A stretch of 64,000 bases of DNA, from the NCBI RefSeq assembly GCF_029846715.1, contig NZ_JARVWW010000018.1:62001-126000 (forward strand), given 5' to 3'. The position numbers were made by a program, and so were the translations under genes. Positions 62,778-64,000 of this stretch are shown here, piece by piece. The number at the start of each line of letters is the position of its first letter. Within the stretch, counting starts at the first letter, position 1. The notes under the pieces were generated by a model. It searched no databases and was not told the DNA's origin. It saw only the letters and a program-made list of their open reading frames with translations. The stretch is from Bradyrhizobium nivariense. GTDB taxonomy: Bacteria; Pseudomonadota; Alphaproteobacteria; Rhizobiales; Xanthobacteraceae.

Positions 62778-64000
62778 ATGGCACAACGGCAACTCAAGCT
62801 TGGCGCGTTCATGCGCCCGATCAGCATCCACACCGGCGCCTGGCGTTATCCCGGGGCCTGGCCGGACGCCAATTTCAATTTTGGTCACATCAAGACGCTG
62901 ATCCAGAAGCTCGAGGCCGGCAAGTTCGACGCCTTCTTCATGGCCGATCACCTCGCCGTGCTGAACATGCCGGTCAACGCGCTCAAGCGCAGCCACACGG
63001 TAACGTCGTTCGAACCATTCACGCTTTTGTCAGCGCTGTCCGCAGTCACCGAGCGGATCGGCCTGATCGCGACGGGCTCGACCACTTTCGACGAGCCCTA
63101 TCACGTCGCACGGCGCTTCGCCTCGCTCGACCATCTCAGCGGGGGACGTGCGGGCTGGAACATCGTCACCACCTCGAACCCGGACGCGGCGCTGAATTTC
63201 GGCCTCGACGATCACATGGAGCACGCCGAGCGCTACAAGCGCGCCCGCGAGTTCTACGATGTCGTCACCGGCCTCTGGGATTCCTTCGCCGACGACGCCT
63301 TCGTGCGCGACGTCGAAAGCGGCCTGTTCGTCGATCCCGCGAAGATGCACGTGCTCGACCACAACGGCAAATATCTGAAGGTGCGCGGTCCCCTCAACAT
63401 CGCCCGCCCGGTGCAGGGCTGGCCGCTGATCGTGCAGGCTGGCGCATCCGAGGACGGCAGGCAGCTTGCGGCAGAGACCGCGGAAGCTGTGTTCACCGGC
63501 GGCGGCAGCCTTGGCGACGGGCAGAAACTCTACGCCGACATCAAGGGCCGCATGGAGAAGATCGGCCGCGATCCCGAGCACCTCAAGATTCTCCCCGGCG
63601 CTTTCGTCGTGGTCGGCGACAGCGTCGATGAAGCCAAGGAGAAGCGCGCGTTGCTCGACAGCCGCGTGCATTACGACAGCGCCATCGCCTCGCTGTCCGT
63701 CATTCTCGGCACGGATGCGTCCGGCTTCGATCCTGATGGACCGCTCCCCGACATCCCCGAGACCAATGCCAGCAAGAGCGGCCGGCAGCGGATGGTCGAT
63801 CTCGCCGCCCGCGAAAAACTCACCGTGCGCCAGCTCGCCCAGCGCGTCGGCGGCTATGGCGGGCTGTCCTTTGTCGGCACCGCAAAAACCATCGCCGACC
63901 AGATGGAGGAATGGCTGGTCGGCCGCGGCTCCGACGGCTTCAACATCATGTTCCCGTTCGTCCCTGCCGGCCTCGACGATTTCGTCGACAAGGTCGTGCC
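62778..64000 (+). CDS. LLM-class FMNH2-dependent monooxygenase, NtaA/DszA type (3' end beyond window)
   Basis: The frame opens at ATG 62778 and is still open at the window end after 407 codons. The protein starts LKLGAFMRPISIHTGAWRYPG and contains FDAFFMADHLAVLNMPV, SLDHLSGGRAGWNIVTTSN and PLIVQAGASEDGRQLAAETAEAVFTG. These are hallmarks of the NtaA/SnaA/DszA monooxygenases that oxidise chelators, sulfur heterocycles or sulfonates with reduced flavin. The family is usually 440-460 residues, so little is missing. The reductase partner is not in view. Confidence 0.92.
   Translation, partial: MAQRQLKLGAFMRPISIHTGAWRYPGAWPDANFNFGHIKTLIQKLEAGKFDAFFMADHLAVLNMPVNALKRSHTVTSFEPFTLLSALSAVTERIGLIATGSTTFDEPYHVARRFASLDHLSGGRAGWNIVTTSNPDAALNFGLDDHMEHAERYKRAREFYDVVTGLWDSFADDAFVRDVESGLFVDPAKMHVLDHNGKYLKVRGPLNIARPVQGWPLIVQAGASEDGRQLAAETAEAVFTGGGSLGDGQKLYADIKGRMEKIGRDPEHLKILPGAFVVVGDSVDEAKEKRALLDSRVHYDSAIASLSVILGTDASGFDPDGPLPDIPETNASKSGRQRMVDLAAREKLTVRQLAQRVGGYGGLSFVGTAKTIADQMEEWLVGRGSDGFNIMFPFVPAGLDDFVDKVV

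Overview
The window looks like chromosomal DNA of a Bradyrhizobium or a close relative (Alphaproteobacteria, Nitrobacteraceae). The coding DNA is GC-rich. Gene neighbourhoods such as rsh-pdxJ-acpS-lepB-rnc and pyrB-pyrC-like-plsY are typical of the order. Porin, SmpB and RpoZ read as Bradyrhizobium-type proteins, and many gaps hold the palindromic intergenic repeats usual in this genus. This assignment is from memory of the families; no search was run.

Layout. 1-5800 is a minus-strand housekeeping run: rpoZ with its own promoter and terminator, rsh (ppGpp), then pdxJ-acpS and lepB-rnc, with ATGA stop/start overlaps inside each pair. 6122-7421 holds a NYN nuclease-like gene and a family-5 uracil-DNA glycosylase. 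7440-9935 is a minus-strand run dapA-mscL-smpB-peroxiredoxin. 10177-12630 is a large soluble lytic transglycosylase.

12676-21240 is an accessory block. Its core is a compact minus-strand operon: secreted HAD phosphatase, formylglycine-generating enzyme, Tat-exported type I sulfatase, and a receptor-like class III cyclase. The cyclase carries an NMT1/THI5 solute-binding domain and a Cache domain and is split by one frameshift. The block also has a FixK/FNR-type palindrome, a decayed outer-membrane transporter gene, a 17-copy heptanucleotide tandem repeat and a RIME-like element. A porin gene, an O-GlcNAc-transferase-like TPR gene and tRNA-Ser(GCU) follow, up to 26591. 26592-28843 is gene-poor, with two small genes and repeats.

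28844-33504 is a tight gat operon, gatC-orf70-gatA-orf101-fkbM-gatB, whose genes overlap by a few bases. 33582-42896 holds two nitronate monooxygenases with a divergent LysR gene, a secreted cyclase-family hydrolase, ruvX, an AEC transporter, a CPBP protease, an AidB-like acyl-CoA dehydrogenase and a VanX-like dipeptidase. 43131-46047 holds pyrB, a dihydroorotase homologue lacking the HxH zinc motif, and plsY. After these come a patatin and an amidase.

48705-50593 contains dprA plus a second, decayed copy of its 5' end. Between the two copies lies a small Gly-rich exported protein gene with a perfect FixK-type box upstream. 50650-53541 has two divergent HxlR-regulated oxidoreductase pairs, one with an 18-bp perfect inverted repeat between the genes. 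54202-60547 is topA-rnr-DUF983-Nudix, followed by a phosphoesterase, a membrane protein and a flavin monooxygenase that runs off the window.

The best candidate for an undescribed system is the phosphatase-FGE-sulfatase-receptor-cyclase operon: an exported enzyme, its maturation factor and a membrane receptor that could sense the product, in one transcription unit.
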